Origin: Litorimonas sp963972195
GTDB taxonomy: Bacteria; Pseudomonadota; Alphaproteobacteria; Caulobacterales; Maricaulaceae
Assembly (NCBI GenBank): GCA_963972195.1
Contig: CAXATH010000003.1
Span: 1-64,000, forward strand
Reading direction: 5' to 3'
DNA: 64,000 nucleotides
Shown here: one piece after another, positions 24,576-34,616 of the stretch
How the letters are laid out: each line of letters begins with the position of its first letter
Numbering within the stretch: position 1 is the first letter of the stretch
Position numbers and translations under genes: made by a program
The notes under the pieces: model-generated
Seen by the model: the letters and a program-made list of their open reading frames with translations, nothing else
Database searches by the model: none
Told to the model about the DNA's origin: nothing

Positions 24576-26249
24576 ATGATCAGAGAGATATTGGTTTCCG
24601 TGAGCGCGAGCGTCATTTTAATGGGATGTGCGCAAACCGCGACTTTCGATAACCCATCCTCTCCTATCAATACGGCCAATATGTCAGAGGATGTCAAAAT
24701 CATGGCGTCCGATGAATTCATGGGCCGCGCCCCGGGAACCGAGGGTGAGACCAAAACCGTCAACTACCTGATTGAGCGTTTCACTGAACTGGGCCTGGAG
24801 CCCGGCGGTCGCAATGGTAAATGGACAGATCCGGTTACGCTCAACAAATCCATTGTCACGGATGTACGGACATTGAATGTCGATCAGAGCGGTAACGTTA
24901 TTGAAATCAAGCAAGGCCAGGACATTGAAATAAGTTCCACCAATCCCCGCGACACTATCAAAGTCGAAAATGCGCCTGTTGTCTTTGTCGGCTTTGGTGC
25001 CAGCGCGCCGGAGCGGAACTGGGATGATTTCGGCGATATCGATCTGGAGGGCAAGGTTGCGCTGTTCCTCGTGAATGATCCTGATTTCGGCGTTTCCGAA
25101 GACCATCCCGTCAGCGGCCTGTTTGGCGGTCGACGTATGACCTATTATGGCCGCTGGGCCTATAAATTCGAAGAAGCTGCCCGCCGCGGCGCGGTCGCAG
25201 CTCTGGTTATTCACGAGCCGAAAGCGGCCGGATATGGATGGAATGTCGCCGCTTCTTCACCGGGTGAAAACTACGCTGTCGCCGGAGACGGGGCGAAGCT
25301 TTCAGTCGATCTGCAGGGATGGCTGCATCAGGACATGGCCGAGCAGTGGGTAGAGAGCGCGGGATATGATCTTGACGATTTACGGGTCAAAGCCCGTCAA
25401 AAAGATTTCACGGCATTCCCATTGGGCGACCTTCGTTTCAACACGGATTTGGCGCTCTCCGTCGAGACAGTCGAGAGCCAGAACGTCTTGGGCAAAATCA
25501 CAGGAACCACCCGTCCGGACGAAGTTATTATGCTTTCCGGCCATTGGGATGGTTACGGCGTAGGCGAGCCTGACGCGCAAGGACGGACTGTCCGTCCCGG
25601 CGCCAATGATGACGCTCTGGGACTGGCGGGGATGATGGAAATCGCCCAAAACCTGAAAGCCGGATCGCCGCTGGAACGTTCTGTTGTCTTCGCCGCTTGG
25701 ACAGCCGAAGAAAGCGGATTGCTGGGCTCTGAAGCTTATGCCCAAGATCCTATCTATCCGCTGGAAAAGACTGTCGCCAATTTAACGCTCGACATTTTGC
25801 AAACAGCGGGGCCTGCGAATGACGTGATTCAAGTCGGTGAAGGTCAGAGTGAATTGGAAGAAATGATGGCCGCGACCGCCGCGACGCAAGGCCGGACAGT
25901 CTCCCCAGAAGGCCTGCCTGAAAACGGATTATTTTACCGCGCGGATCACTTCTCCCTTGCCCGCCGCGGCGTTCCCGTCATGTTGATTATGGGTATCGCA
26001 GGCGGACCAGATTTAAAAGACGGCGGCCGCGAAGCCGGAGACGCTTGGGTGCAAGGCTATATAGATAACCGCTATCACAATCAGAACGATGCGTGGAATC
26101 CAGACTGGGACCTTCGCGGCGCGGCGCAGGACGTCGAACTCTATCTGGATATGACGCGACAAATGGGTAATTCCGAAGACTGGCCAGAGTTGAAATCAAC
26201 GTCTGAGTTTAAGGCGCTGAGAGACGCGAGCGCCGAAGCGCGGGAGTAA
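24576..26249 (+). CDS. M28 family zinc aminopeptidase (lipoprotein) with PA domain
   Basis: A 557-residue predicted lipoprotein (lipobox LMGC, Cys at about residue 17) with a PA-type insertion in the first half and an M28 peptidase domain. Zinc ligands typical of the family are visible in SGHWDGYG (about residue 321), GANDDALG (about 343) and WTAEESGLLGSEAY (about 376), with further ligands to the C-terminal side (RADHFSLARRGVP and a final His). It should act as a periplasmic or outer-membrane-attached aminopeptidase. Good start context at ATG 24576. It is followed by a small membrane protein gene. Confidence 0.93.
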   Translation: MIREILVSVSASVILMGCAQTATFDNPSSPINTANMSEDVKIMASDEFMGRAPGTEGETKTVNYLIERFTELGLEPGGRNGKWTDPVTLNKSIVTDVRTLNVDQSGNVIEIKQGQDIEISSTNPRDTIKVENAPVVFVGFGASAPERNWDDFGDIDLEGKVALFLVNDPDFGVSEDHPVSGLFGGRRMTYYGRWAYKFEEAARRGAVAALVIHEPKAAGYGWNVAASSPGENYAVAGDGAKLSVDLQGWLHQDMAEQWVESAGYDLDDLRVKARQKDFTAFPLGDLRFNTDLALSVETVESQNVLGKITGTTRPDEVIMLSGHWDGYGVGEPDAQGRTVRPGANDDALGLAGMMEIAQNLKAGSPLERSVVFAAWTAEESGLLGSEAYAQDPIYPLEKTVANLTLDILQTAGPANDVIQVGEGQSELEEMMAATAATQGRTVSPEGLPENGLFYRADHFSLARRGVPVMLIMGIAGGPDLKDGGREAGDAWVQGYIDNRYHNQNDAWNPDWDLRGAAQDVELYLDMTRQMGNSEDWPELKSTSEFKALRDASAEARE

Positions 26250-26264
26250 ATTTTAGGGAATACT

Positions 26265-26456
26265 ATGAAAGTTTTACTCTGGCTGGTTATCGCGTGGAAC
26301 TCTATAGATTTAATTGGAAAATTAATTCTTAGTTTCACAGATCACGAGAACATCGCTTTTGCCTTGGGTTCTTTTATTGATGCCTCAATTTACTCGGTGT
26401 CGCTCATTATTTTGACCGTCTTCACTTTGAAATTAATTGGCAAATTTAAAATGTAA
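26265..26456 (+). CDS. Small two-helix membrane protein, hypothetical
   Basis: A 63-residue hydrophobic protein with two transmembrane segments (about residues 2-22 and 34-57) separated by a short polar loop (SFTDHENIAF). It lies 15 bases after the M28 peptidase stop with an AGGGA ribosome site, so it is likely co-transcribed. No family recognised. Confidence 0.6.
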   Translation: MKVLLWLVIAWNSIDLIGKLILSFTDHENIAFALGSFIDASIYSVSLIILTVFTLKLIGKFKM

Positions 26457-26512
26457 GAGACAACCAGAATATACCACGGGCAATTGCCCGCGTTATTATC
26501 AATTCGCGGCTC

Positions 26513-27886
26513 TCAACACTCCACCACATTCACCGCCAAGCCGCCTTGGCTGGTTTCTTTATATTTTGTGCTCATATCGAGGCCGGTTTGGCGCATGGTT
26601 TCGATGACCTGATCGAGGCTGACTTTTGACGCCTCACTGCTGTGAAGGGCGAGTCTGGCCGCGTTGACGGCTTTCACCGCGCCGATGGCGTTGCGTTCAA
26701 TACAGGGGATTTGGACAAGACCGCCAACCGGGTCGCAGGTCAGGCCGAGATTATGCTCCATGCCTATTTCCGCGGCGCTGCACACTTGCTCAGGGCTTGC
26801 GCCCCACACGGCAGCCAATCCGCCCGCCGCCATGGAACAGGCCACGCCGACTTCGCCCTGGCACCCCATTTCGGCACCGGAAATTGACGCCCGCTGTTTA
26901 TAGAGCAGGCCAATGCCGCCTGCCGCCAGAAGGAAAGTGCGGATCGCGTCTTCGCCCTTTTCCACGCAGTAATGACGAATAACCGCCGGGATAATCCCGG
27001 CCGCGCCATTGGTCGGCGCGGTCACGACTTTGCCGCCTGCTGCGTTTTCTTCGTTGACCGCCATGGCATAGACATTGAGCCAGTCAAAAAGCTGTTCGCG
27101 TTCATTGGACTGGGGCGCGTTTTGCAGCTTGTCCCAGAGCTTGGGCGCGCGCCGGGTGACTTTCAGCCCGCCGGGGAGGATGCCATGCGTAGCCAAACCC
27201 TGATCGATACAGGCCATCATGGTTTCGCCAATGGCGTCGAGTTTTGTTTCGGTTTTTTTGCGCGGGCGTTTTGTGTCTTCATTCGCCAAGATAACATGTT
27301 GAATGGACAGATTTTCGCGGTTGCAAATACTGAGCAGCTCGGCGGCAGAGGTGAACTGATAGGGTCCCTTTTCTTCGCCCGTTTCGACGCGATCATTTTT
27401 GGTCGGCTTTTTAAGCTGGGATTTAGACGCAATAAACCCGCCGCCTGTTGAATAATAGGTCCGGCTGGCAATGATTTCGCCCCCCACATCAAATGCCTGC
27501 ACATACATTTCATTAGGATGGAGGTCGGCCTGCGTTTCGTAATCCAAGCGGATGTCTTCTTTATAAGTAAAGTCGATATCCTGCTCTCCGCCTAACTTTA
27601 GACGGTTGTCGTCTTCGGCCCGGGTGCAGATCTCGTCCGCTTTTTTGGGATCAAAGGTTTCAGGTTTCAGACCTGCCAAACCCAGCAGCGCCGCGCGGGG
27701 CGATCCATGGCCTTCTCCGGTGAAAGCAAGTGAGCCGCGCAAATCCACTTGCACGCGCGCCGTTTTGCCTAACAGCTCTTTTTGTCTGAGCCTCGCCACA
27801 AAACGTTCCGTAATGCGCATAGGCCCAACGGTGTGAGAACTTGACGGGCCAATCCCGACGCGAAAAATATCTAAAACGGATAACAT
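26513..27886 (-). CDS. sdaA: L-serine ammonia-lyase (single-chain, Fe-S type)
   Basis: Deaminates L-serine to pyruvate and ammonia. The protein is 457 residues with the beta domain at the N terminus (MLSVLDIFRVGIGPSSSHTVGP) and the catalytic alpha domain from about residue 190. The [4Fe-4S]-ligating cysteines are recognisable in GCQGEVGVACSMAAGG and CDPVGGLVQIPC. The full-length single-chain form is typical of proteobacteria. It is divergent from the class V aminotransferase gene. Confidence 0.97.
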   Translation of the reverse strand: MLSVLDIFRVGIGPSSSHTVGPMRITERFVARLRQKELLGKTARVQVDLRGSLAFTGEGHGSPRAALLGLAGLKPETFDPKKADEICTRAEDDNRLKLGGEQDIDFTYKEDIRLDYETQADLHPNEMYVQAFDVGGEIIASRTYYSTGGGFIASKSQLKKPTKNDRVETGEEKGPYQFTSAAELLSICNRENLSIQHVILANEDTKRPRKKTETKLDAIGETMMACIDQGLATHGILPGGLKVTRRAPKLWDKLQNAPQSNEREQLFDWLNVYAMAVNEENAAGGKVVTAPTNGAAGIIPAVIRHYCVEKGEDAIRTFLLAAGGIGLLYKQRASISGAEMGCQGEVGVACSMAAGGLAAVWGASPEQVCSAAEIGMEHNLGLTCDPVGGLVQIPCIERNAIGAVKAVNAARLALHSSEASKVSLDQVIETMRQTGLDMSTKYKETSQGGLAVNVVEC

Positions 27887-27946
27887 GACTGGACGGTATC
27901 GTCTTTTCGGACTTTGGCAAAGCCGATTTCTGTCCTAAGCTCAGTT

Positions 27947-29113
27947 ATGAGTTTTTCAGATAAAGAGATTGCGGGTATACGCGCCGACACGCCCGCCTGC
28001 GCGACCCAAATTCATTTTAACAATGCCGGGGCCGCTTTTATGCCGGGCCCCGTTTTCAATGCAATGCAGTCCCATCTGGAACTGGAGCGGGAGTATGGCG
28101 GCTATGCGGCGGAAAGCCTGGCGGCAGAGAAAATTTCGGGCTTTTACCCGGCGCTGGCAAAACTCTTAAACGCAAAGCCTTCCGAAATTGCGTTCGCCTC
28201 CAACCATACCCGCGCCTGGGAAATGGGACTCCGCGCGATGGATTGGCAAGCGGGCGATAGGCTTCTCATCCATGACAGCACTTATACCTCCAATTATCTC
28301 GCCTTTCTACATCTGGTCAAAACCAGAGGCATTGTTCTGGATCGGATTCCCTCCAATGAAAGCGGAGTCATTGACCTAGAGCGTGTTGCGCCCCGGATAA
28401 CGAACCGAACGAAAGCCATTGCGCTGACCCATATGCCGACATTTGACGGAAGCATTCAGCCCGCCGCCGCTCTTGGTAAGATCGCGAGTGACCATAACCT
28501 CTTATATATTGTCGATGCCTGTCAGTCTGTCGGGCAGGCCGAGATTGATGTCGACGTCATAGGCTGCGACCTACTCGCCGGAACCGGGCGAAAATGGCTG
28601 CGCGGCCCACGCGGAACCGGATTTTTATATGTTCGGGAAAGCGCGCTCAATAAATTGTCGCCGCCTTTGATTGATAATATCTCTGCCGCTCAAACCTCCG
28701 ATACCGAGTTCAAATGGGCAGAAGGGGCCAAAAGGTTTGAGACATATGAGCGGCATATGGCCGGACAGATCGGCCTGTCGGAAGCAGCGAAATATGCAAT
28801 TGAGTTGGGACTTCCTCGTATTGAAGACCGAGTCAAAACCCTTGCAAAAACGTTACGACAGGCCTTAACGGGTCTTCCTGTCAGCGTTCTGGATAAAGGC
28901 GAGACGTTGAGCGGGATCGTGACATTTAGATCTGAAAGAAAATCTGCCAAAGACATCATAGACGCGCTCTGGGAGCAGCGAATAGCGGTCAGTTATATCT
29001 CACCGCATCAGGTCACAGAGCGGCCAGACGCGGTCAGAGCGTCTATTCACTATTACAATACTCAGGACGAGATTGATAAGTTTTGTAGTGCATTGAAACA
29101 GATAATCACGTGA
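27947..29113 (+). CDS. Class V PLP-dependent aminotransferase (cysteine-desulfurase-like)
   Basis: A 388-residue PLP enzyme of fold type I. The PLP-binding lysine is in LAGTGRKWLRGPRGTGFLYV (Lys at about residue 216) and the cofactor Asp in YIVDACQSVGQ. An N-terminal IHFNNAGAAFMP motif is typical of the group that includes SufS/CsdA-like enzymes and isopenicillin-N-epimerase-like proteins. The desulfurase catalytic Cys loop is not evident, so I do not call it a cysteine desulfurase. ATG 27947 is preferred over an upstream TTG at 27914. Its TGA overlaps the GTG of gntK (GTGA). Confidence 0.85.
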   Translation: MSFSDKEIAGIRADTPACATQIHFNNAGAAFMPGPVFNAMQSHLELEREYGGYAAESLAAEKISGFYPALAKLLNAKPSEIAFASNHTRAWEMGLRAMDWQAGDRLLIHDSTYTSNYLAFLHLVKTRGIVLDRIPSNESGVIDLERVAPRITNRTKAIALTHMPTFDGSIQPAAALGKIASDHNLLYIVDACQSVGQAEIDVDVIGCDLLAGTGRKWLRGPRGTGFLYVRESALNKLSPPLIDNISAAQTSDTEFKWAEGAKRFETYERHMAGQIGLSEAAKYAIELGLPRIEDRVKTLAKTLRQALTGLPVSVLDKGETLSGIVTFRSERKSAKDIIDALWEQRIAVSYISPHQVTERPDAVRASIHYYNTQDEIDKFCSALKQIIT

Positions 29114-29622
29114 AACACTTAATTGTCATCATGGGCGTCGCCGCGTCCGGAAAATCCACGATAGCGTCCGAACTATCGGAAGCTGAGGGTTGGAAATATT
29201 TAGAGGGCGACGACTTTCATCCTGAAGCGAATGTCGAAAAAATGGCGGGCGGAACGCCGCTGACGAATAAGGACAGAAAGGCGTGGATTGACGCCATGGC
29301 AGAGGCTGTACGCGAATATGAAACGGGTACAGTCATCTTATCTTGTTCTGCCTTAAACGACTTTGTTCGTGAAAAACTGCGGACAGGATGCAGCCGCGCT
29401 GTCCATTGGGTTTATCTGGACGTCTCCCGCGAAGAGCTCACACGGCGGATGCAGGCGCGGGAAAATCATTTCATGAAAGAAACCATGCTGGACAGCCAGT
29501 TAGCCGCGATGAAGCCGCCAGCGGACTGTCTCCGCATAAATGGAGATCAATCCGTAGAAGCAATTCTTGAAGACGTGAAAAGGGCGCTTAGAGGAGCGCT
29601 GTCAAACCCGCTGCCACAATAA
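29110..29622 (+). CDS. gntK: Gluconokinase
   Basis: Phosphorylates D-gluconate to 6-phosphogluconate. The 170-residue protein has the Walker A motif GVAASGKST (residues 9-17), the GDDFHPEANVEKM substrate segment and the family's LSCSALNDFVRE. The start is GTG at 29110 inside the upstream stop. The last 35 bases overlap the 3' end of the convergent gluconate permease gene gntP, so the two functional partners are transcribed toward each other. Confidence 0.95.
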   Translation: MKHLIVIMGVAASGKSTIASELSEAEGWKYLEGDDFHPEANVEKMAGGTPLTNKDRKAWIDAMAEAVREYETGTVILSCSALNDFVREKLRTGCSRAVHWVYLDVSREELTRRMQARENHFMKETMLDSQLAAMKPPADCLRINGDQSVEAILEDVKRALRGALSNPLPQ

Positions 29623-30955
29623 ACCCTGTCACACCCACCAGGGTGGCCGAAACAGTCCAGGTCCGTAATGTCTGAACCGTTGTCTGTCCGAAATATCGGT
29701 TCACCAACCAGAAGCCGCTATCATTGACATGGCTCATCGCTGTGGCCCCCGCCGCAATCGCGACAGCGACCAGAGCCAGCTTTGGCTCTGATAAATCGGC
29801 CGCCAAGGCAATGGGATAGGTCAGCCCCGCCGCCGTAATCATGGCCGCCGTGGCTGACCCTTGCGCCACGCGGATCAAGAGCGCGAGCACAAAGCCTGCG
29901 CTGATCGGCACGAGGCCGAGCGCAAGAGTGCTTTCGGCCAAAGCTTTCCCGGCGCCTGAATCGACAAGCACCTGTTTGAACGCACCGCCCGCGCCTGTCA
30001 CCAACAGGACAACGCCGACCGGCTCCAGAGACCGAGCGAGAGCGTCCCTCCGCGCTTTTTTCTCTTCTTCGTTTTGTGGATTGAAGATCAGAGCGGCAAT
30101 GCCGCAGGCCATCAAAAGCGCGACGATGGGCGCGCCAATAAAGGAGAAGAGGGATTTCAAGGCGGCTGGGGCGGAGGTGCTTTGCAGAACTGTACCGAGA
30201 ATAATAAAGGCCAGCGGCAAGAGAATTATGGTCAAAGCCAATTTTGCCAGACGCGGATTAAATTCGCGCGCATCTTCTTTGACCCAGGTCACCGCCATGT
30301 CTTCGTCGGTTTTGAGCCAACCGCGCTTTTCTGCAAAACGCGCAAATATAGGCCCGCCCACAATCATGGCCGGAACGCCCGCAATAACCCCGAACAACAT
30401 CACCCAGCCCAGATCCGCGCCGAGCTGCTCCGCCACCGCAATCGGTCCCGGGGTCGGCGGAATAAAGGCATGGGCCGTCGCCAGGCCTGCCAAGAGAGGC
30501 AGTCCAAACGCTAAAGGCGCGGCCTTGGCGCGTTTCGCCAGACCGACCACAAGCGGAATAAGAATAATTAAAGCTACATCAAAAAAGACCGGAATGGCGA
30601 TAATGACGCCGACCACCCCCATGAGCCAGGGCGCGTGTTTTGGGCCGGCGCGGCGGGTGATCCACTCGGCCAGAGAGCCGACACCGCCGCTCGCCTCCAC
30701 TAAAACGCCGAACATAGCCCCTAATCCAATGACGACTGCGATACCGCCCAGCGTCCCGCCCAAACCGGATTTGATGGAATTGAGAGCTTCGGCCGGCGCC
30801 AGCCCTGCCCCGAGCGCCGCAAGCAAAGCCGCCACGATAAGCGCTGGGAAGGCATGAATTCGTCCTGCCGTAATCATGGCTAGTAAGGCCGCGACAGAAA
30901 ACACGGTCGCGAGGAGCGCACGGTTTTCCGCAACCCAGATCGTAAAGTCCGACAT
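29588..30955 (-). CDS. gntP: GntP family gluconate:H+ symporter
   Basis: A 455-residue inner-membrane permease with about 12-14 hydrophobic helices, matching the GntP family (landmarks: GGIAVVIGLGAMFG, HAFIPPTPGPIAVAEQLGAD, VNDSGFWLVNRYFG). It is expected to import gluconate or a similar sugar acid. Its neighbour gntK supports gluconate. The gene order on the minus strand is glpD then gntP, separated by 96 bases with no clear terminator. Confidence 0.93.
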   Translation of the reverse strand: MSDFTIWVAENRALLATVFSVAALLAMITAGRIHAFPALIVAALLAALGAGLAPAEALNSIKSGLGGTLGGIAVVIGLGAMFGVLVEASGGVGSLAEWITRRAGPKHAPWLMGVVGVIIAIPVFFDVALIILIPLVVGLAKRAKAAPLAFGLPLLAGLATAHAFIPPTPGPIAVAEQLGADLGWVMLFGVIAGVPAMIVGGPIFARFAEKRGWLKTDEDMAVTWVKEDAREFNPRLAKLALTIILLPLAFIILGTVLQSTSAPAALKSLFSFIGAPIVALLMACGIAALIFNPQNEEEKKARRDALARSLEPVGVVLLVTGAGGAFKQVLVDSGAGKALAESTLALGLVPISAGFVLALLIRVAQGSATAAMITAAGLTYPIALAADLSEPKLALVAVAIAAGATAMSHVNDSGFWLVNRYFGQTTVQTLRTWTVSATLVGVTGFIVAAGLTALL

Positions 30956-31051
30956 TCATCCCCCCGGTGGAGCGTGCTCGCTCTCTCATATTATGGTTAT
31001 GACAGCGATGTCATAAATTGGGGCTTTTTACAAGTCAGAGACGGAAGGCGG

Positions 31052-32584
31052 TCAATTCAGCTTTGCTTGCCGGAACCATTCCGCAAAACTTTCGCGTTGG
31101 GCTTCGCTCATATGCAGGCCGCATTTTGTCCGCCGCCAGAGAACATCTTCCGGTGCTTTGGCCCATTCATATTCGACCAGATAGCGCGCATCGGCTTCGG
31201 TCAAATCACCGCCAAAAATTCTCCCGACCCCGTTTTTTAAAACTCTTGTCACCCGCGTGCCATATCGGCGGCAGAAGAGACGCACCAGTTTCGGATCCAG
31301 ATCCGGATAATGATCCAGTTGGGATTGATAGAACTCTTCGAAATCCGCTTCGGGAATATTGCCGCCGGGGAAATAGGCCTTTTTCGTCCAAGGCTTACCC
31401 ATATCGGGATAATAGTGTTTTATTTTTTCCAGGACATGGTCGGCAAGTTTTCGAGAGGTCGTGATTTTTCCGCCATAGACGGAGACAAAGGGCGCGTCGG
31501 TTTCATATTTCTGCAAATCCAGAACATAATCGCGCGTGACATCGGAGGCATCCGCCGCTTTGTCATCATAAAGCGGACGGACGCCGGAATAAGTCCAGAC
31601 GACATCAGTGGGGGTCGTTTGAGTTTTGAAATACTCATTCACACAGTCACAGAGATATTTAATTTCCTCGGCAGAGGCTTGCGGCAGATCATCTGGCTTT
31701 TCATGCGGCACATCCGTTGTGCCAATCAGGGTGAAGTTCTGCTCATAGGGAATCGCAAAAATGACTCTCTCATCGGAATTCTGAAAAATAAAGGCGTGGT
31801 CGCCGTCATAAAGTTTTGGTACGACAATATGGCTGCCCTTGACCAGGCGAAGGGTTGTTTCGTCTTTTACGTCGCTTTGCTCAACGGTTGAGAGGAGACT
31901 ATCGACCCAAGGGCCGGCGGCGTTTACAATCCCCCGCGCTTTGATTGTTTTCAAATTTACGCCATTTTGAATTTCGGCGCGATAGAGCCCGTCTTCCCCT
32001 TTGATGGAGCGCACTTCAGTTCGGGTAAAGATATCAGCCCCTTGCTGGGCGGCATCCACAGCGTTGAGCGCCACTAGACGGGAATCTTCGACCCAGCAAT
32101 CCGAATATTCAAATCCGGTCTCAAGCCTGTCCTTGAGCACATCAAAGCGGGAGCCCTGCCCCCGTTTGCGGGTTTTGGTTCCGGGGAGGAGCTCTCTCCC
32201 GCCGAGATTGTCATAGAGAAACAACCCCATCCGCAATAGCCATTTTGGCCGCAGGCCTTCATCATAGGGTAGAATAAAGCGTAGAGGCCAAATAATATGA
32301 GGCGCGGCCCGCAAGAGGATTTCACGCTCTTTCAGGGATTCCCGAACCAGTTTAAAATCGTAATGTTCGAGATAGCGAAGCCCGCCGTGAATGAGCTTTG
32401 TGCTCGCCGAAGAGGTGTGGCTGGCCAGATCGTCTTTTTCGCACAGCACAACGGAAAGTCCCCGGCCTGCAGCATCCCGCGCCACGGCCGTGCCGTTTAT
32501 GCCGCCGCCAATGACGAGCAAATCATAGACTGGGACTTTGCCTTCAGATTGGACGGATGCGGGCACGAACGAACTCCTCTTCAC
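31052..32584 (-). CDS. glpD: Aerobic glycerol-3-phosphate dehydrogenase
   Basis: Membrane-associated flavoenzyme oxidising glycerol-3-phosphate to dihydroxyacetone phosphate with transfer of electrons to quinone. The 510-residue protein has the FAD motif VIGGGINGTAVARDAAGRG (about residues 24-42), the conserved STKLIHGGLRYLEH and the substrate-site YSGVRPLYDD region, and a C-terminal DAO_C domain (FCRRYGTRV, then EADARYLVEYEWA). No glycerol kinase or transporter gene is adjacent. Confidence 0.97.
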   Translation of the reverse strand: MKRSSFVPASVQSEGKVPVYDLLVIGGGINGTAVARDAAGRGLSVVLCEKDDLASHTSSASTKLIHGGLRYLEHYDFKLVRESLKEREILLRAAPHIIWPLRFILPYDEGLRPKWLLRMGLFLYDNLGGRELLPGTKTRKRGQGSRFDVLKDRLETGFEYSDCWVEDSRLVALNAVDAAQQGADIFTRTEVRSIKGEDGLYRAEIQNGVNLKTIKARGIVNAAGPWVDSLLSTVEQSDVKDETTLRLVKGSHIVVPKLYDGDHAFIFQNSDERVIFAIPYEQNFTLIGTTDVPHEKPDDLPQASAEEIKYLCDCVNEYFKTQTTPTDVVWTYSGVRPLYDDKAADASDVTRDYVLDLQKYETDAPFVSVYGGKITTSRKLADHVLEKIKHYYPDMGKPWTKKAYFPGGNIPEADFEEFYQSQLDHYPDLDPKLVRLFCRRYGTRVTRVLKNGVGRIFGGDLTEADARYLVEYEWAKAPEDVLWRRTKCGLHMSEAQRESFAEWFRQAKLN

Positions 32585-32741
32585 TCCCTAACAGACCTAG
32601 TCGGCAGGTCTCGATTTCGCAAATAGAATTTCCCTTAGCATTGCTTGAGAATACCTAGCGATTTCCGCCATAATTTTTGCTTCTATTGTTTGCTATGTAG
32701 AATTCGGTATGGATGAGGAAATCTCAGAAACGGGACGTTAA

Positions 32742-33746
32742 ATGAAAAGCTATGATTTAAACGGCGAGAGCTTCATCATTGTGGGCGGAGCGGGCTATAT
32801 CGGCGCGCATGTCTGCAAAATGATTTCCGAAAATGGCGGCAAGCCCATCGTGTTTGACAATTTTTCAGGCGGGCATGAACATGCCGTCAAATGGGGGCCC
32901 TTCGTCAAAGTCGATTGCCGAAACCGGGATGCATTGGACGCTGCCTTTGCTCAATATCCGACCGCGCGAACGGTTATTCATTTGGCCAGTTCCATCGAAG
33001 TCGGCATCGGGGAAAAAGACCCTCAGGGATTTTATCATAATAATGTTTTAGGCGCGCTGAACCTGCTGGATGCCATGCGGGCCGCAGACTGTGACCGATT
33101 TATTTTTTCCTCGACCTGCGCCACCTATGGGGAAGCGAAAACCATGCCGCTGACAGAAGACATGGTTCAAAACCCGGTTTCGGTTTACGGCAAAACCAAG
33201 CTGGCCATTGAGCATATGATACAGAGCTATCACAAAGCCTATGGCCTGAATTATGTCACGTTGCGTTATTTCAACGCCAGCGGCGCCGATGCCTCCGGCG
33301 AAATCGGTGAGGAACATGATCCGGAAACCCACCTCATCCCGAATGCGATGAAAGCGGCTGCGGGTCGGGGAAAGCCGATGAAACTTTTCGGCACGGATTA
33401 TGATACGCCGGATGGAACCTGCGTTCGGGATTACATTCACGTCAACGATATTGCGTTGGCGCATATCAAAGCGTTGGAAGCCTTTGAGAGCGGACTAAAA
33501 CAAGCTGAAGTAAATATCGGCACAGGCGAAGGGGTGAGTGTGCTTCAAATCCTAGAGACCATCAAAGACGTGACCGGTCTCGCCGTGCCTTATGACGAAG
33601 CGCCGCGCCGCGCCGGGGACCTCACCCGGCTCTATGCGGATGCACGCCATGCGAAAGACATTCTGGGCTTTGAGCCGCAATATTCAAACATCGAAAATAT
33701 CATTGAAACAGCCTGGAATTTTCACAAACGTGTTTGGAAATTATAG
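32742..33746 (+). CDS. galE: UDP-glucose 4-epimerase
   Basis: Interconverts UDP-glucose and UDP-galactose. The 334-residue short-chain dehydrogenase-type protein has the NAD motif GGAGYIGAH (about residues 15-23), the catalytic Ser/Thr region FSSTCATYG (about 121-129) and the YxxxK pair in YGKTK (about 149-153). It is preceded by a TATG-rich, probably promoter-bearing 150-base region and ends six bases into the convergent alpha/beta hydrolase gene. Confidence 0.96.
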   Translation: MKSYDLNGESFIIVGGAGYIGAHVCKMISENGGKPIVFDNFSGGHEHAVKWGPFVKVDCRNRDALDAAFAQYPTARTVIHLASSIEVGIGEKDPQGFYHNNVLGALNLLDAMRAADCDRFIFSSTCATYGEAKTMPLTEDMVQNPVSVYGKTKLAIEHMIQSYHKAYGLNYVTLRYFNASGADASGEIGEEHDPETHLIPNAMKAAAGRGKPMKLFGTDYDTPDGTCVRDYIHVNDIALAHIKALEAFESGLKQAEVNIGTGEGVSVLQILETIKDVTGLAVPYDEAPRRAGDLTRLYADARHAKDILGFEPQYSNIENIIETAWNFHKRVWKL

Positions 33747-34592
33747 GCGCTCCCCCCACTGGGTGAGATAGGTGATAATTTCGCCGCTTTGTTTGACCCA
33801 ACGAAAATGATTGATTTTGGATTTTACGGCATCCGAGGGGTGATATTCGATCCGCGTCAAAACCGCAGACTTTAATTTCCCGGTCAGATGGTCCGTGGCG
33901 CTATGCGGCGCGAAATCGTCCCCCTCAATGGATAAGGCAAAAACCGGGTGGGTCAATTTCGTCATGGCGGCCTCATAGTCAAAATCCGATCCGCTCGGTA
34001 CAAACCGCCCCGTGCGTCCCTGCCGCGCCCAGTCGCTCATGACGGTTTTGGGTTGTCGCCCTCCAAACCCGATTTTGTGCCCAGGGAAATATCCGGATAA
34101 GGCGGAAATCAGCATAGCGCTCTGGGTCGCAAACCAGATTTTCAGATTTTGCGGAAAAGGATAGGCGCGGAAATAAACCGAACCGCTGGCAATTAACGCG
34201 ATGCCTTTGACCTCTTCCGGATGAGCGGCGGTATAAAGCAGACTTAGGTGACCGCCGAGGCTATGCCCCAACAAAACGATATCCTTGTCAGGACAGTTTT
34301 CTTTCGCCGCTTTGATATAGGCGGGAATATCCTGCTCGACCATCTCGCGATAACCAAATTTCGCGGCTGGGGCCTTACTTTGACTTGTTCCCTGCCCGCG
34401 CAACTCACAGAGCATGACTGAATAACCCTGCCCCGTCAGCGCGTCGGCCAGAGGCCGGTAATATGCGGCTTTCACTCCCATCGCCGGAAGACAAAGAAAC
34501 AGAATGTCAGAGGCGTTCTGGTCAGGCTCGCATAACGCTGCCTCGCTTCTCGCTCCATCGTTAGTCAAGATAGAAAGGGTTTGCATTTTCAT
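33741..34592 (-). CDS. Alpha/beta hydrolase (S33-like), last gene of the AfsA-type operon
   Basis: A 283-residue alpha/beta hydrolase with the nucleophile elbow GHSLGGH (Ser at about residue 106), an oxyanion-region LCLPAMGVKAAYYRPLA and a C-terminal His near HFRW. It could be an esterase, lipase or thioesterase-like enzyme. It begins 24 bases after the radical SAM gene on the same strand, so it is probably the fourth gene of that operon and may release or hydrolyse its product. The 3' end overlaps galE by six bases. Confidence 0.85.
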   Translation of the reverse strand: MKMQTLSILTNDGARSEAALCEPDQNASDILFLCLPAMGVKAAYYRPLADALTGQGYSVMLCELRGQGTSQSKAPAAKFGYREMVEQDIPAYIKAAKENCPDKDIVLLGHSLGGHLSLLYTAAHPEEVKGIALIASGSVYFRAYPFPQNLKIWFATQSAMLISALSGYFPGHKIGFGGRQPKTVMSDWARQGRTGRFVPSGSDFDYEAAMTKLTHPVFALSIEGDDFAPHSATDHLTGKLKSAVLTRIEYHPSDAVKSKINHFRWVKQSGEIITYLTQWGERL

Positions 34593-34616
34593 ACCCTCCC
34601 TTCTTTCTGATCCCGC

